NCBI GenBank assembly: GCA_937120475.1
Contig: CAKZJV010000007.1
Span: forward strand, 760,068-824,067
Direction: 5' to 3'
Source of the DNA: an uncultured Cryomorphaceae bacterium
Lineage (GTDB): Bacteria; Bacteroidota; Bacteroidia; Flavobacteriales; Schleiferiaceae
Length of the DNA stretch: 64,000 bases
In this document: in pieces, positions 42,620 through 52,417 of the stretch
How the letters are laid out: the number at the start of each line of letters is the position of its first letter
How positions within the stretch are numbered: position 1 is the first letter of the stretch
The notes under the pieces: model-generated
Seen by the model: the letters and a program-made list of their open reading frames with translations, nothing else
Told to the model about the DNA's origin: nothing
Database searches by the model: none
Position numbers and translations under genes: made by a program

Positions 42620-45037
42620 ATGAACCCAATCATCTTTCGTTGTACACTTTTACTGGGTATCATAGCTTCCGTTACCACCCGGGGCCAACTAGAAAAAAAA
42701 GAGCTGCAGGCGCTTAAAGTAGCGGGGCAACCTTTGATTGACGGTAAGTTGAATGACCCACTGTGGTCAGGTGCACCGGTAGCACGCGATTTTGTGATGC
42801 TGAACCCCGGCAATGGTGAACCCGAACCCGAAGGGCTGGTAAGCCGGGTAAAAGTGCTGTACAGTGACGAAGCCATTTACATCGGTGCTTTCCTGTACGA
42901 TCATAAACCGGATAGTATCCTCACCCAACTAACCCAGCGCGATGATTACAACCAGAATCACGACTGGTTCGGGGTGTTCATAAACCCCTACAACGATGGC
43001 CTCAATGATTTCAACTTTATAGTAACGGCTGCCGGTGTACAAGCCGATAGCCGCACTACAGAGGAAGGGGACGACCTCAACTGGAATTCGGTTTGGGAAA
43101 GTGCCGTAAGCATTACCGACAGCGGTTGGATATGCGAAATACGCATCCCCTATATGGCTTTGCGCTTTCCCGAAGTACAACGGAAAGACTGGGGCCTGAA
43201 TATGATCCGTAGTATCCGCAGGAACCGCCATGAGTACTCCTGGAATTACATTAACAAAAATTCAGGTTACCGCTGGGAATACCAGTGTGGACTCTTACGG
43301 GGCATGACCGATATAAAACCTCCGGTGCGACTATCGCTGATGCCCTACCTCTCCTCCTACTACGATAATTTTGACGGTACCGAAACCTATGATTTTAACG
43401 CTGGCCTGGATCTCAAATACGGCATTAACGAAAGTTTTACGTTGGATATGACCGTTATACCCGATTTTGGGCAAGTGGCTTATGACCAACAGTTTGTGAA
43501 CCTCTCCCCTTTTGAAAACCGCTTTGATGAAAACCGGCAGTTTTTTACCGAAGGTATTGAGTTGTTTACCATTGGGGATCTGTTTTATTCGCGAAGAATT
43601 GGCGGAGTTCCCAAAAACATTACCGGTCAGGCTCTACAGGACAGCGGCATTGTAGAAATCCGCCAGCAATACACCCGGCTGTTGAATGCCACCAAAATTT
43701 CAGGGCGCACCAACGGGAACCTGGGTATTGGTTTTCTAAACGCGGTAACCGATAATAATTATTCTACCGTGGTAGATGGGGAAGGCAATGAAACGAGCGT
43801 ACTTACCGAACCCCTCACCAATTATAACGTATTGGTACTGGACCAGCGCTTTAACCGCAATTCATCTGTAAGCTTTATCAACACCAATGTTTTACGCAAT
43901 GGCAATACCCCTGATGCCAATGTGGTAGGTCTGTTGGGTTCTGTTTACAGCAAAAACGGTGTTTTCAGAACCGATGCCGCCTTAAAGCGGAGCGACCGGA
44001 TTACGGATGGAAAAACGGATGCGGGTTACCACGCTTCCCTGCGGTTTGGTGATGTAAACGATAACTGGCGCTGGGCACTCAATCAAAACCTCATTACCGA
44101 AGACTACGATATTAATGACCTGGGTTTTTTGGCCCGGAATAACCAACTGCGGCATTATGGTGAAATAGAATACCTCACCTTTCGCCCTCATGGTATTTAC
44201 AACCGGGTAAGTTATAAGCTTTTCGGGGTGTACAGCTCGCTTTACGAACCCTTCTCTTACGAGGAGTTCTATATGGGTATCAATACCTTTTTTCTGTTGC
44301 GAAGCTTTTTCGCTTATGGTCTTAACCTGCAAGTAAACCCTGTGGCGTCCTACGATTACTACGAACCACGCAGCTTTGGACGATCTTTTCTGAAACCGCC
44401 CTCCTACGCGGTATCGGGCTTTATATCCAGCGACTACCGTAAGGTTTTTGCCCTGGATGCCTCCGTGGCTTACAACAATACCCCGGCCTTTGGAAGAGAC
44501 TCCTATGAATTGCTACTGGAGCCTCGTTTACGCCTCGGTGATCATTTTTTTGCCATAGGTGCCATCACCCTGGGACAAACCTATAACGACCGGGGTTACG
44601 CCAGTGGCAGTGGTGATGCCATTTATTTTGGCGGCCGCGATATCAGCACGGTCACCAATTCGCTTAATGCCAAATACGTTTTTAACCCGCGCCTGTCGTT
44701 GAACCTTGCTCTGCGGCACTTCTGGACCGCCATTAATTACCGGGATTTTTATTTCCTGCAAACCGATGGATCTCTGGAAAAAAGAGATATTACCGCAGCC
44801 AATGATATCAATTTCAATACCTTCAACCTTGATTTGAGATTGTCCTGGTGGTATGCCCCGGGCAGTGAAATGGTACTCCTGTATCGCAACGTTATTGCGG
44901 GAACCGGTAATGCGGTACAGTATAACTATTTGGAAAACCTCAATACTGTGGTAAATTCGCCCATGCAAAACAACATTTCCATCCGATTGACGTACTTCCT
45001 GGATTATAATTCGCTTCGCAAATCCCTGAAAAGATGA
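42620..45037 (+). CDS. DUF5916 protein with CBM9-like N-terminal domain
   Basis: This 805-residue exported protein has a signal peptide (LLLGIIASVTTRGQ), a carbohydrate-binding family 9-like beta-sandwich (PLIDGKLNDPLWSGAP, DWFGVFINPYNDG, WICEIRIPYMALRFPE) and a long DUF5916 region whose many Tyr/Phe-rich alternating strands look like an outer-membrane barrel ([11 protein letters not shown] at the end). The family is widespread in Bacteroidota with unknown function. Its stop overlaps lolD (ATGA), linking it to envelope lipoprotein or lipid traffic. Confidence 0.87.
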   Translation: MNPIIFRCTLLLGIIASVTTRGQLEKKELQALKVAGQPLIDGKLNDPLWSGAPVARDFVMLNPGNGEPEPEGLVSRVKVLYSDEAIYIGAFLYDHKPDSILTQLTQRDDYNQNHDWFGVFINPYNDGLNDFNFIVTAAGVQADSRTTEEGDDLNWNSVWESAVSITDSGWICEIRIPYMALRFPEVQRKDWGLNMIRSIRRNRHEYSWNYINKNSGYRWEYQCGLLRGMTDIKPPVRLSLMPYLSSYYDNFDGTETYDFNAGLDLKYGINESFTLDMTVIPDFGQVAYDQQFVNLSPFENRFDENRQFFTEGIELFTIGDLFYSRRIGGVPKNITGQALQDSGIVEIRQQYTRLLNATKISGRTNGNLGIGFLNAVTDNNYSTVVDGEGNETSVLTEPLTNYNVLVLDQRFNRNSSVSFINTNVLRNGNTPDANVVGLLGSVYSKNGVFRTDAALKRSDRITDGKTDAGYHASLRFGDVNDNWRWALNQNLITEDYDINDLGFLARNNQLRHYGEIEYLTFRPHGIYNRVSYKLFGVYSSLYEPFSYEEFYMGINTFFLLRSFFAYGLNLQVNPVASYDYYEPRSFGRSFLKPPSYAVSGFISSDYRKVFALDASVAYNNTPAFGRDSYELLLEPRLRLGDHFFAIGAITLGQTYNDRGYASGSGDAIYFGGRDISTVTNSLNAKYVFNPRLSLNLALRHFWTAINYRDFYFLQTDGSLEKRDITAANDINFNTFNLDLRLSWWYAPGSEMVLLYRNVIAGTGNAVQYNYLENLNTVVNSPMQNNISIRLTYFLDYNSLRKSLKR

Positions 45038-45687
45038 TCGAAGCCCGCGGTATTGAAAAAAATTACGGGGACCTCCAGGTGCTGAAGGGCGTGGACTTTA
45101 AGGCTGACCCGGCCGAGATCGTTACCATTGTGGGCGCTTCCGGTGCCGGTAAAACCACCTTCTTACAAATATTGGGAACCCTGGAGCGTGCCGATAGAGG
45201 CCAACTCCTGTACAAAGGAAATGACCTTTCCGGCCTTTCCGCGAAAAAACTGGCGCAGTTTCGCAACGAGAACATCGGCTTTATATTCCAGTTTCACCAT
45301 TTGCTGCCCGAGTTTTCAGCTTTGGAAAATGTGTGCATACCCGCCTACATCGGTAAACGAAAGAAAGCCGAGGTGGAAGCGCAGGCCTCTGAGTTACTGG
45401 ATTTTTTGGGGCTCACCAATCGTATGAACCACAAACCTTCCCAATTATCAGGAGGTGAACAACAAAGAGTGGCGGTGGCCCGTGCCCTTATCAATCGGCC
45501 GGAGATAATCCTGGCCGATGAACCTACCGGAAACCTCGATTCTAAAAATGCCGATGAAATGCATCGCCTGTTTTTCAAATTGCGGGAAGAGTTCAAAAGC
45601 ACCTTTATCATTATTACTCACAATAAGGAGCTGGCCGAATTGGGTGACCGGCAATTGACCATGGCCGATGGCAGGCTTGGCCAATAA
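45034..45687 (+). CDS. lolD: ABC transporter ATPase, LolD type
   Basis: This 217-residue ATPase has Walker [10 protein letters not shown], the Q-loop [15 protein letters not shown] typical of the LolD/MacB group, signature LSGGEQQRV and Walker [13 protein letters not shown]. LolD with LolC/E membrane subunits extracts lipoproteins for transport to the outer membrane; the partner permeases are not in this window. Translation is coupled to the DUF5916 gene by a four-base overlap. Confidence 0.9.
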   Translation: MIEARGIEKNYGDLQVLKGVDFKADPAEIVTIVGASGAGKTTFLQILGTLERADRGQLLYKGNDLSGLSAKKLAQFRNENIGFIFQFHHLLPEFSALENVCIPAYIGKRKKAEVEAQASELLDFLGLTNRMNHKPSQLSGGEQQRVAVARALINRPEIILADEPTGNLDSKNADEMHRLFFKLREEFKSTFIIITHNKELAELGDRQLTMADGRLGQ

Positions 45688-45733
45688 ACTCCTTTGAAAG
45701 AATACGGTTATTTTTACCGCGTAAAATATTTTT

Positions 45734-46336
45734 ATGGTTACCTCACGCATCCGCGAGATTATCGAACAGGAAGTACAGGCCATCCGTAACATACCGGTTG
45801 ACGGGGTTATACAGGAGGCTATTGAATTGATCTACCAACAGGTCCACCAAAAAAATGGCAAGGTGGTAGTGAGCGGCATGGGAAAAGCCGGACAAATAGG
45901 CGTTAATATTGCCACTACACTTAGCAGCACCGGAACCCCGGCCATTTTTCTGCACCCAGCCGAAGCCCAGCACGGTGACCTGGGGGTTGTGCAATCCAAT
46001 GATGTAATGTTCCTTATTTCCAACTCCGGTAAAACCCGTGAAATCATTGAAATGGAACACCTGGTGAAAAAATTACACCCCGGCATTAAAATCATCGGGC
46101 TTACGGGTAGTCCTGACGGTGATCTGGCCCATTTTAGCGATGTGGTATTGAGCACCGGCAACCCTAAAGAAGTTTGCCCGTTGGGCCTCACTCCTACTAC
46201 CTCTACTACCGTTATGACCATAGTGGGCGATGTGCTGGTAGTACTGCTGATGGAAAAAATCGGGTTTAGTAAGGAAGAGTACGCTAAGCGGCATCACAGT
46301 GGATACTTAGGCCATAAAGCGAGGCTTAAACAATAG
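45734..46336 (+). CDS. kdsD: SIS-domain sugar isomerase (KdsD/KpsF-like, no CBS domains)
   Basis: This 200-residue protein is the SIS half of arabinose-5-phosphate isomerase: GKVVVSGMGKAGQIG, FLHPAEAQHGDLGVV, ISNSGKTREI and the CPLGLTPTTSTTV segment with the conserved TxSTT. Canonical KdsD/KpsF is about 320 residues with two C-terminal CBS domains, absent here. Position directly before kdsA and kdsC supports a role making D-arabinose 5-phosphate for Kdo. Function inferred from motifs plus context. Confidence 0.87.
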   Translation: MVTSRIREIIEQEVQAIRNIPVDGVIQEAIELIYQQVHQKNGKVVVSGMGKAGQIGVNIATTLSSTGTPAIFLHPAEAQHGDLGVVQSNDVMFLISNSGKTREIIEMEHLVKKLHPGIKIIGLTGSPDGDLAHFSDVVLSTGNPKEVCPLGLTPTTSTTVMTIVGDVLVVLLMEKIGFSKEEYAKRHHSGYLGHKARLKQ

Positions 46337-46339
46337 CAT

Positions 46340-47119
46340 ATGGATCAATTTACCTTAATAGCGGGCCCCTGCGCCATTGAAAATGACCAAACCCCTTTCG
46401 AGATTGCGGAAAAGGTCAAAAAAATTTGTGATGATCTCGGCATCCGTTACGTATTCAAAGGGAGTTATCGCAAAGCCAACCGCTCACGCCTCGATAGCTT
46501 TACCGGCATTGGTGACGATAAAGCCCTGGAAATATTGCAGGCGGTGGGTAAAAAGTTCGGTATCGAGACCATTACCGATATTCATGAAAGCCATGAGGCG
46601 GAAACCGCTGCCAAATACGTAGATCACCTGCAGATACCGGCTTTTTTATGCCGACAAACTGAATTGCTGATAGCGGCAGGTAATACTGGTAAAGGAGTAA
46701 ATATTAAGAAGGGACAGTTTCTTTCACCCGAGGCCATGCATTTTCCGGTGGAGAAGGTACAATCCACCGGTAACCCAAACGTTTGGGTATGTGAACGCGG
46801 AGTGAGTTTCGGCTATTCCGATCTTATTGTGGATGCCACCTCTATTCACCGCCTTAAAAAACACGGTGTTCCGGTAATTATGGACTGTACGCACTCGGTA
46901 CAAAAGCCGAACAAAACCGAGGGAGTTACGGGCGGTGATCCCAGCCTGATTGAAACCATTGCCCTTTCGGCCATGGCTACCGGTGCCGATGGCTTTTTCA
47001 TTGAAACCCACCCCGATCCCAAATCCGCAAAAAGTGACCCCCATACCATGCTCCAATTGGACAAATTGGAAAATATTCTCACTAAAGCCATGAACATTAG
47101 AAAAGCGCTCCATGCATAA
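46340..47119 (+). CDS. kdsA: 3-deoxy-8-phosphooctulonate synthase
   Basis: KdsA condenses arabinose 5-phosphate and phosphoenolpyruvate to Kdo-8-phosphate for the LPS inner core. The 259-residue TIM barrel shows AGPCAIEN, FKGSYRKANRSRLDSFTG, IPAFLCRQTELLIAAG, CERGVSFGY and MDCTHSVQKPN. It lies three bases after the isomerase gene and overlaps kdsC by eight bases, forming a tight Kdo operon. Confidence 0.96.
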   Translation: MDQFTLIAGPCAIENDQTPFEIAEKVKKICDDLGIRYVFKGSYRKANRSRLDSFTGIGDDKALEILQAVGKKFGIETITDIHESHEAETAAKYVDHLQIPAFLCRQTELLIAAGNTGKGVNIKKGQFLSPEAMHFPVEKVQSTGNPNVWVCERGVSFGYSDLIVDATSIHRLKKHGVPVIMDCTHSVQKPNKTEGVTGGDPSLIETIALSAMATGADGFFIETHPDPKSAKSDPHTMLQLDKLENILTKAMNIRKALHA

Positions 47120-47747
47120 CCTGAATACCAACCTGCAAAAATTAAAGGACTTAGGCGCCATTGAGGCCTATCCTGAAAACCCGGACCTGGAATACGTGGT
47201 TTCCCTTTCTGAAGACCTGGAAATTACCATCGATCAACTAATTTACGAGGAGGTAGTAGCGGATGACCTTCCCGAGCGTTTAAGTAAAATCAAAATGTTG
47301 GTGATGGATTGCGATGGGGTGATGACCGATGGTGGCATGATATTTACCAAAAACGGGGACGAACTAAAACACTTTAATTCCAAGGACGGACAAGGCATAA
47401 AGAACCTGATTAAAGCTGGCTTCGAACTTGGTATTATCAGTGCTGGTGGTGATACCGGAATTGTACGCCAAAGGGCAGAAATGCTGGGCGTAAAATGGAT
47501 TTCGGTAGGTAAAGGCAATAAGCTGGAAATACTGGAAGACTGGTTGAAAAAAGCGCAATTGAAACCGGAAGAAGTTGCTTATATCGGTGATGATCTGCCG
47601 GACATCCCGGTTTTGGAAAAGGTAGGGTTGGCCGCTTGCCCGGCCGATGCTGTATTGAGCGTTAAAGAACATTGCGACATCATCCTGGAAAATAAGGGTG
47701 GTGAGGGCTGTGTAAGGGAATTGATAGACTTTTATTTATTAAACTAA
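47112..47747 (+). CDS. kdsC: Kdo-8-phosphate phosphatase with N-terminal extension
   Basis: This HAD-family phosphatase releases Kdo from Kdo-8-phosphate. The catalytic loop MDCDGVMTDG has nucleophile Asp66 and Asp68, followed by the conserved GQGIKNLI, ISAGGDT and GDDLPDIPVL segments. Typical KdsC starts about ten residues before this loop, but this protein has about 60 residues before it (MHNLNTNLQK to DDLPERLSKIK) with predicted helices and acidic patches. The frame overlaps kdsA by eight bases, supporting the long start. The extension has no recognised domain. Confidence 0.9.
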   Translation: MHNLNTNLQKLKDLGAIEAYPENPDLEYVVSLSEDLEITIDQLIYEEVVADDLPERLSKIKMLVMDCDGVMTDGGMIFTKNGDELKHFNSKDGQGIKNLIKAGFELGIISAGGDTGIVRQRAEMLGVKWISVGKGNKLEILEDWLKKAQLKPEEVAYIGDDLPDIPVLEKVGLAACPADAVLSVKEHCDIILENKGGEGCVRELIDFYLLN

Positions 47748-48043
47748 TGGCAGCATCTCTTATCGATAACCAGGAAAGAAAAAGGCTGGAGTTACCGCTC
47801 GAAAAAGGACTGGCCTACATTGAATATATACGGGCGCAAGATAAAATTTACCTTACCCACACTGAGGTGCCTCAAAAATTAGAGGGCCAGGGTATTGGTT
47901 CCCGGATTGTACAACTGGCACTCGAAAAAATCGAGGCTGAAGGTCTTACCCTGGTTCCGCTATGCCCTTTTGTAGCCCTTTATTTAAAGAAGCACCCCGA
48001 GTGGCGCAGGTTGGTGATGAAAGGTATCCGCATAGGCGATTAA
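47747..48043 (+). CDS. small GNAT-like acetyltransferase
   Basis: This 98-residue protein matches the short YjdJ-type GNAT group: LAYIEYIRAQDKIYLTHTEV, then the acetyl-CoA-binding turn KLEGQGIGSRIVQLAL, and a C-terminal LVPLCPFVALYLKKHPEW. Members are assumed to acetylate small amines or proteins, with unknown substrates. Its ATG overlaps the kdsC stop (TAATG), so it is last in the Kdo operon. Confidence 0.88.
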   Translation: MAASLIDNQERKRLELPLEKGLAYIEYIRAQDKIYLTHTEVPQKLEGQGIGSRIVQLALEKIEAEGLTLVPLCPFVALYLKKHPEWRRLVMKGIRIGD

Positions 48044-48046
48044 TAC

Positions 48047-50539
48047 CTACTCCTTCACGATTTTTCGCACGGAAATGCTACCGTCTTCAAACTGAACTTT
48101 TACCATGTAAATACCCACCGGCAGTTCATGAATATCTAAAACTGAAGCACCCTCTTCCAGTTTTTGAAGTGGAACCCCGTTTATGTTATACAATACTGCT
48201 GCTTCTATATCCAAAAGCCCGGGTTCTATAAAAAGGCGAGTGCTGGCCGGGTTGGGATAGATGAAAGCCTGTGGTTTTACCTCATCTTCTGCTACAGAAA
48301 CTATGTTGGCGAGGCAGGCACTGCTGTCTTGCGCGTAATACATACGGATAGTTTCCGCCTGGCTTTTAAGTTTTATTACGGATGAAAAAGGTATTGCTCC
48401 CGGAGTTTGATCCCGCGCCTGTAGAAAAGCTATTTCCAGGCAATAATCTTCACCGTCCTGCAGACTTTGTTCGGTGCCTACGCCAAGGCTTCTTGAATCA
48501 TATTGCAAAAGCGGGGATTGATACCATTGATCGCGATCATTATAATGGAAACTGGTAATGGGGCCGGCAGCAGAAGGGTCATAACCATCTCCATTAGCAG
48601 CATTACCTAAGCCAGAGGGTAATTCCAGGCGCAGGGGCTGATCGTCTCTCCATAACTGGTTGAGATAACCCATATAATCCATACCGTTGGTAGGGTCAAA
48701 AACAGCCGGGATATTGGCAGATCCGCTCCTTGCATAATTAATGGCCCCGCCCAGGGAATCGGAGAGAAAAAGAATACCCGAAGCAGGGGGATTCATTCCG
48801 AAACCTATGGGACCGGCATCGTCCGCAGATGCATTGTAACTGTATATCAGGTTCATCTGATCATCACAACCTAGCAAGTCATCAGTCGGGTTGCCCAGGT
48901 CAAAATCACTCCAAACCCCCACCTTAAAACCGGTTAATGCTTCCCCCGAGCGGTTAAAAACGCGGTAGGAAACAAATATGGCGTTGGAGAGTGCTACATC
49001 ATTAGTATCATAAGCATAAGCCATTCCATGTACTTCAATACCCAGGGGTGCACTCTCCGTTTGTAAAAACAGACCGCGCAAGTCATTATACATAAAGAAT
49101 ACGGCCTCGTCACCCTTAATAGCCGGGTAGTCGCCCTGGTCGGGTTCGTAAATTGAATTTTCGTTTACATCATAAAAAGGAGCCAATGTGAAAGCTTCAC
49201 CTCTGGATACATCGCCATTACCCGGCCAGTTTTCTATACTCTCCGGTATTACGTAACCGGGAGAGTTGAAATTGAGCTTAAAATCCTCAATCTGCGAACG
49301 GGTAACTTTCCAGGTGCGATCATATTTTTTAAGGTATTGCGAATCATATACATCGGCTGCCGGCCCCGAAGCCATTTCTTTCCATAAGGCATAGGTTTCG
49401 GCAGACACTCTTGCGCCACTGGCAGCGGTACCTGTGGCCCAAAGACTGGAAGTATAGATGAGGCTGGGTGAGCCCGGGATATTGGGTTTGAAATCTGCTT
49501 CTTGTTCACCTTCCGGGTTTGAAAATAAATTGCCTCCTTTGTAAAAACCGGCTTGCAAATTATTCACCGCCAAGCGGTTATACGCTTCGGGTTGACTTAC
49601 AAACAATTTGGAAATATAGGTTGTAAAAGCATTTTCTCCTCCTACCCAAAAGCTCCCTGGCTCCAGGCCTTTGTTCAGAAAAGCTGCCTGCCCGCTCAGG
49701 CATACCTCGCGTTGCAAAGTATCGAGATTACCAGCTCTTAACCTTATAAATTCGTAGTCCTGACTCTGCGATAAAAAGTAAGCATCATTACCTACCAACA
49801 CAAAGTCATCTATCGGGCTGCCGGGTACAATATCTTTCCACAAATTACCATCAAATTGCCAGAAGGAACCTCCCAGGCCCAGGGTATATAATCTGTTGTT
49901 ATCGTCAAAATCAATGCGTTGCACCCTGCGCATGTCCAGGTTTGCGGTATTGTCAGGAATAGCTTTCCAGGTGGTACCGTCATAGTATTTCATAACTCCG
50001 GTATTAGAACGGCTGGCGGCATAAACGGTATTGCCATTGGAGCCAATAGCCCATATAATGTTATTGGTAAAAGGGCGGTAGGTGGTAATACTTCCACCGG
50101 TAAGTACCGATACTCCATCATCCGTAGCAAACCATACATCACCGTTATCGGTAATGGTAAGGTCAAAGTAAATAGTAGCATTTCCCACCGGGTTGGGGGT
50201 GTGGTGTGTCCAGGTGCTTCCATCGTAACTAAAAAGTCCCTGAGACCTGGCCACCAACCAAAGGGTGTTGCTGTGGTAAGCCATTTTCACTACGTTAACG
50301 GGATTATTAACCACTACGGGCAGGTATTGCGAAGGATCGTCAAGGTTATCAAAGCGATGGACACCTATGGTGGTGGCTACCCATACGGTGCTATCTGGCG
50401 TCTCCAACACCTGGTTGATATCACCCCAGGTATTAATATATTTATACAGGCACGGTTGGCTGATGAGGGAATTGGAAAAAAATACAAGACTTAATACTAA
50501 AGCACAGCGTTTAAGCCCCGGTATGGTATAAGTAGACAT
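48047..50539 (-). CDS. large secreted protein with propeller-like repeats and T9SS sorting domain
   Basis: This 830-residue protein has a signal peptide (ALVLSLVFFSNSLISQ), N-terminal repeats like those of two-component regulator propellers (STVWVATTIGVHRF, GDVWFATDDGVSVL), a long beta-rich middle and a C-terminal T9SS domain (AFIYPNPASTRLFIEPGL and the closing VRKIVKE). It is predicted to be exported by the type IX system and shown on the cell surface. No enzyme motif is seen. TATTTTTG at 50573-50580 is its -7 element. Confidence 0.86.
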   Translation of the reverse strand: MSTYTIPGLKRCALVLSLVFFSNSLISQPCLYKYINTWGDINQVLETPDSTVWVATTIGVHRFDNLDDPSQYLPVVVNNPVNVVKMAYHSNTLWLVARSQGLFSYDGSTWTHHTPNPVGNATIYFDLTITDNGDVWFATDDGVSVLTGGSITTYRPFTNNIIWAIGSNGNTVYAASRSNTGVMKYYDGTTWKAIPDNTANLDMRRVQRIDFDDNNRLYTLGLGGSFWQFDGNLWKDIVPGSPIDDFVLVGNDAYFLSQSQDYEFIRLRAGNLDTLQREVCLSGQAAFLNKGLEPGSFWVGGENAFTTYISKLFVSQPEAYNRLAVNNLQAGFYKGGNLFSNPEGEQEADFKPNIPGSPSLIYTSSLWATGTAASGARVSAETYALWKEMASGPAADVYDSQYLKKYDRTWKVTRSQIEDFKLNFNSPGYVIPESIENWPGNGDVSRGEAFTLAPFYDVNENSIYEPDQGDYPAIKGDEAVFFMYNDLRGLFLQTESAPLGIEVHGMAYAYDTNDVALSNAIFVSYRVFNRSGEALTGFKVGVWSDFDLGNPTDDLLGCDDQMNLIYSYNASADDAGPIGFGMNPPASGILFLSDSLGGAINYARSGSANIPAVFDPTNGMDYMGYLNQLWRDDQPLRLELPSGLGNAANGDGYDPSAAGPITSFHYNDRDQWYQSPLLQYDSRSLGVGTEQSLQDGEDYCLEIAFLQARDQTPGAIPFSSVIKLKSQAETIRMYYAQDSSACLANIVSVAEDEVKPQAFIYPNPASTRLFIEPGLLDIEAAVLYNINGVPLQKLEEGASVLDIHELPVGIYMVKVQFEDGSISVRKIVKE

Positions 50540-50572
50540 AGCAGGTAATTTTAGGTTTACAGCTTATTGACC

Positions 50573-50580
50573 CAAAAATA
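50573..50580 (-). promoter_or_regulatory. -7 promoter element TATTTTTG of the 830-residue T9SS protein gene
   Basis: Exact minus-strand TAnnTTTG, 33 bases before ATG 50539. Confidence 0.45.
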
Positions 50581-50649
50581 AGTAAGGGTTGCCTGATAAA
50601 TATGAACTTATGGTTTTATCGAATAGTTATACGTTGAAAATACCTACTG

Positions 50650-51084
50650 ATGAACATATTTGAATCCTTGCGTGAAGACCATCAAAAACAACGTACCCTG
50701 GTAGATATACTAGTAAAAACCCACGGCAACTCCGAAGGTCGTGATGAGATATTTACCCGACTCAAGCATGAACTACAAATCCATGCCGATGCCGAAGAAC
50801 GTTACTTTTACAAACCGCTTATCGATAGTGACCTTACCCAGGAAAAAGCCCGTCATAGCATAGCCGAGCATCATGAAATTGACGAGTTGATTGAGGAGCT
50901 GGAGCAAACCGATTACAGCTCTCCCGGCTGGATAGCTGTCGCAAAGAAACTTCATGAAAGAGTTCATCACCACCTGGATGAGGAAGAGCACGAAGTTTTT
51001 CAATTGGCGGGTAAGGCTCTCAACGAAACCCAAAAGAAATCTCTCGGTAAGGAATACCGCGAAGCTATGGAGTCCAACCGATGA
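50650..51084 (+). CDS. hemerythrin-like domain protein
   Basis: This 144-residue four-helix protein has the hemerythrin iron-ligand pattern: His in LREDHQKQR, HADAEERYFY, HHEIDELIEEL and HHHLDEEEHEVF. The family binds a di-iron centre and has been tied to oxygen, nitric oxide or iron handling; bacterial stand-alone members are mostly unstudied. Its stop overlaps the start of the VanX-like gene (ATGA). Confidence 0.88.
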   Translation: MNIFESLREDHQKQRTLVDILVKTHGNSEGRDEIFTRLKHELQIHADAEERYFYKPLIDSDLTQEKARHSIAEHHEIDELIEELEQTDYSSPGWIAVAKKLHERVHHHLDEEEHEVFQLAGKALNETQKKSLGKEYREAMESNR

Positions 51085-51752
51085 AAAAATTCTGGGGGTT
51101 CACCTTTCTACTCTGTTCTCTATCCTTTACGGGCGATGTTCTCCCCGGAGGTTTTGTTTATGTGGAAGAATACATTCCTTCGCTACAGATAGAATTGCGA
51201 TATACCTCCAAAAACAACTTCATGGGAAGGCCGGTACGTGGATATGAAGCCCGGAAATGCATTCTGTCCCGGGAAGCTGCCCTTGCACTGAAGAAAGTTC
51301 AGGAAGACCTGGCGAAACAAAAACTGGGTTTGAAAATCTATGACGCTTACCGTCCGCAACGAGCGGTAAACCATTTTGTGGAGTGGGCACGTGACCTAAA
51401 CGATACGGTTATGAAATCATCGTATTACCCCAATGTTCCTAAATCACAACTCTTTGAAAAAGGCTATATAGCCGCTCGCTCCAGTCATAGCCGGGGCAGT
51501 ACGGTAGATGCTACCTTGGTGTACCTGGAAGATGGTTCGGAAGTAGATATGGGCACTCCGTATGATTATTTCAGCCCGGTTTCCTGGCCTACCCATACCG
51601 CTTCCATAACCGAAACGCAATACCATAACCGCATGATCTTGCAAAAGGCCATGCAAGCCAATGGTTTTTTGCACCTGCCTACGGAGTGGTGGCATTTCAC
51701 TTTAGATGAGGAACCTTACCCGGATACGTATTTTGATTTTGTGGTAGAGTAA
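51081..51752 (+). CDS. D-alanyl-D-alanine dipeptidase (VanX/DdpX-like, M15)
   Basis: This 223-residue exported zinc peptidase splits D-Ala-D-Ala. It has a short signal peptide and the M15D motifs: IYDAYRPQRA, the zinc ligands in SSHSRGSTVDATL (His and Asp), and the catalytic Glu and third His in TEWWHFTL. In Bacteroidota these serve in cell-wall turnover rather than vancomycin resistance; no VanH/VanA genes are present. It is coupled to the hemerythrin gene. Confidence 0.93.
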   Translation: MKKFWGFTFLLCSLSFTGDVLPGGFVYVEEYIPSLQIELRYTSKNNFMGRPVRGYEARKCILSREAALALKKVQEDLAKQKLGLKIYDAYRPQRAVNHFVEWARDLNDTVMKSSYYPNVPKSQLFEKGYIAARSSHSRGSTVDATLVYLEDGSEVDMGTPYDYFSPVSWPTHTASITETQYHNRMILQKAMQANGFLHLPTEWWHFTLDEEPYPDTYFDFVVE

Positions 51753-51774
51753 GTACCGAAACTGCCTTTAAATA

Positions 51775-52398
51775 TTAGCGATCATGCAAACCCCTGCCCG
51801 CTAAAATTTGCGGTATATACTTCTCTATTCGTGCGTATTTGGTTTTGGATTGTTTGGGAGCGGAAAAATAAAGCACGTAACCTCTTTGACGGCCGGGCGT
51901 AAGGGCCTCGAAAGCCTTTTTGAACTCCGGCATTTCGTCCATAGTTTGGTGTAGCTCCTCAGGATAATCCAGGTTCTTACTGTCCTTAAAATCCACTTTT
52001 AAACCGGCCTTCTCTATCTCCACCGCTTCAAAAATATAGGCCTTGATAAAAGGCTCTACTTCCAATATTTGCTGTGGACTGCTGAAACGGAGTACCCGTG
52101 CTGATTGGGAGTTTTCCCCGGGTTTTTCCAGTAATTGATGTTCATCCTGCAAAAGCACCCCCTTAAAAAAACTAAGTGCAGCGTGGTTTACAAAGGCAGA
52201 AATTATCAAAACATTAGCACCTCTATAGGTATAACAAGGCACACCCCACTTGGCTTCTTCATTTAATCCGCAGTCCAGTACTATCCTGCGTAATTGTTTT
52301 AGCTCTTCGCCCCATTTATGCACCTTACAATCGGGTGTACCACCCAAGTGACAGCGCCCGCAGCCCTCTGCAAAATATTGATCTACATCCGTAGTCAT
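51775..52398 (-). CDS. YdeI/OmpD-associated (DUF1801-like) protein
   Basis: This 207-residue cytosolic protein has an N-terminal Cys cluster (EGCGRCHLGGTPDCKVHKW), the DUF1801-like core KWGVPCYTYRGANVLIISAF and FFKGVLLQD, and a C-terminal OmdA/YdeI domain (FKKAFEALTPGRQRGYVLYF with AKQSKTKYARI-like ending). Such proteins are widespread and uncharacterised, sometimes linked to stress or antibiotic resistance. The three spaced cysteines may bind a metal. Confidence 0.85.
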   Translation of the reverse strand: MTTDVDQYFAEGCGRCHLGGTPDCKVHKWGEELKQLRRIVLDCGLNEEAKWGVPCYTYRGANVLIISAFVNHAALSFFKGVLLQDEHQLLEKPGENSQSARVLRFSSPQQILEVEPFIKAYIFEAVEIEKAGLKVDFKDSKNLDYPEELHQTMDEMPEFKKAFEALTPGRQRGYVLYFSAPKQSKTKYARIEKYIPQILAGRGLHDR

Positions 52399-52417
52399 CC
52401 TATTTTGCTTTCAATCT

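Noticed and set aside
49919-50494. 191-codon plus-strand frame opposite the large T9SS protein gene
   Set aside because: Its low-complexity composition mirrors the repeats of the real gene on the other strand.
51081-51752. VanX-like dipeptidase as a sign of vancomycin resistance
   Set aside because: No ligase or dehydrogenase partners are present; Gram-negative members serve in wall turnover.
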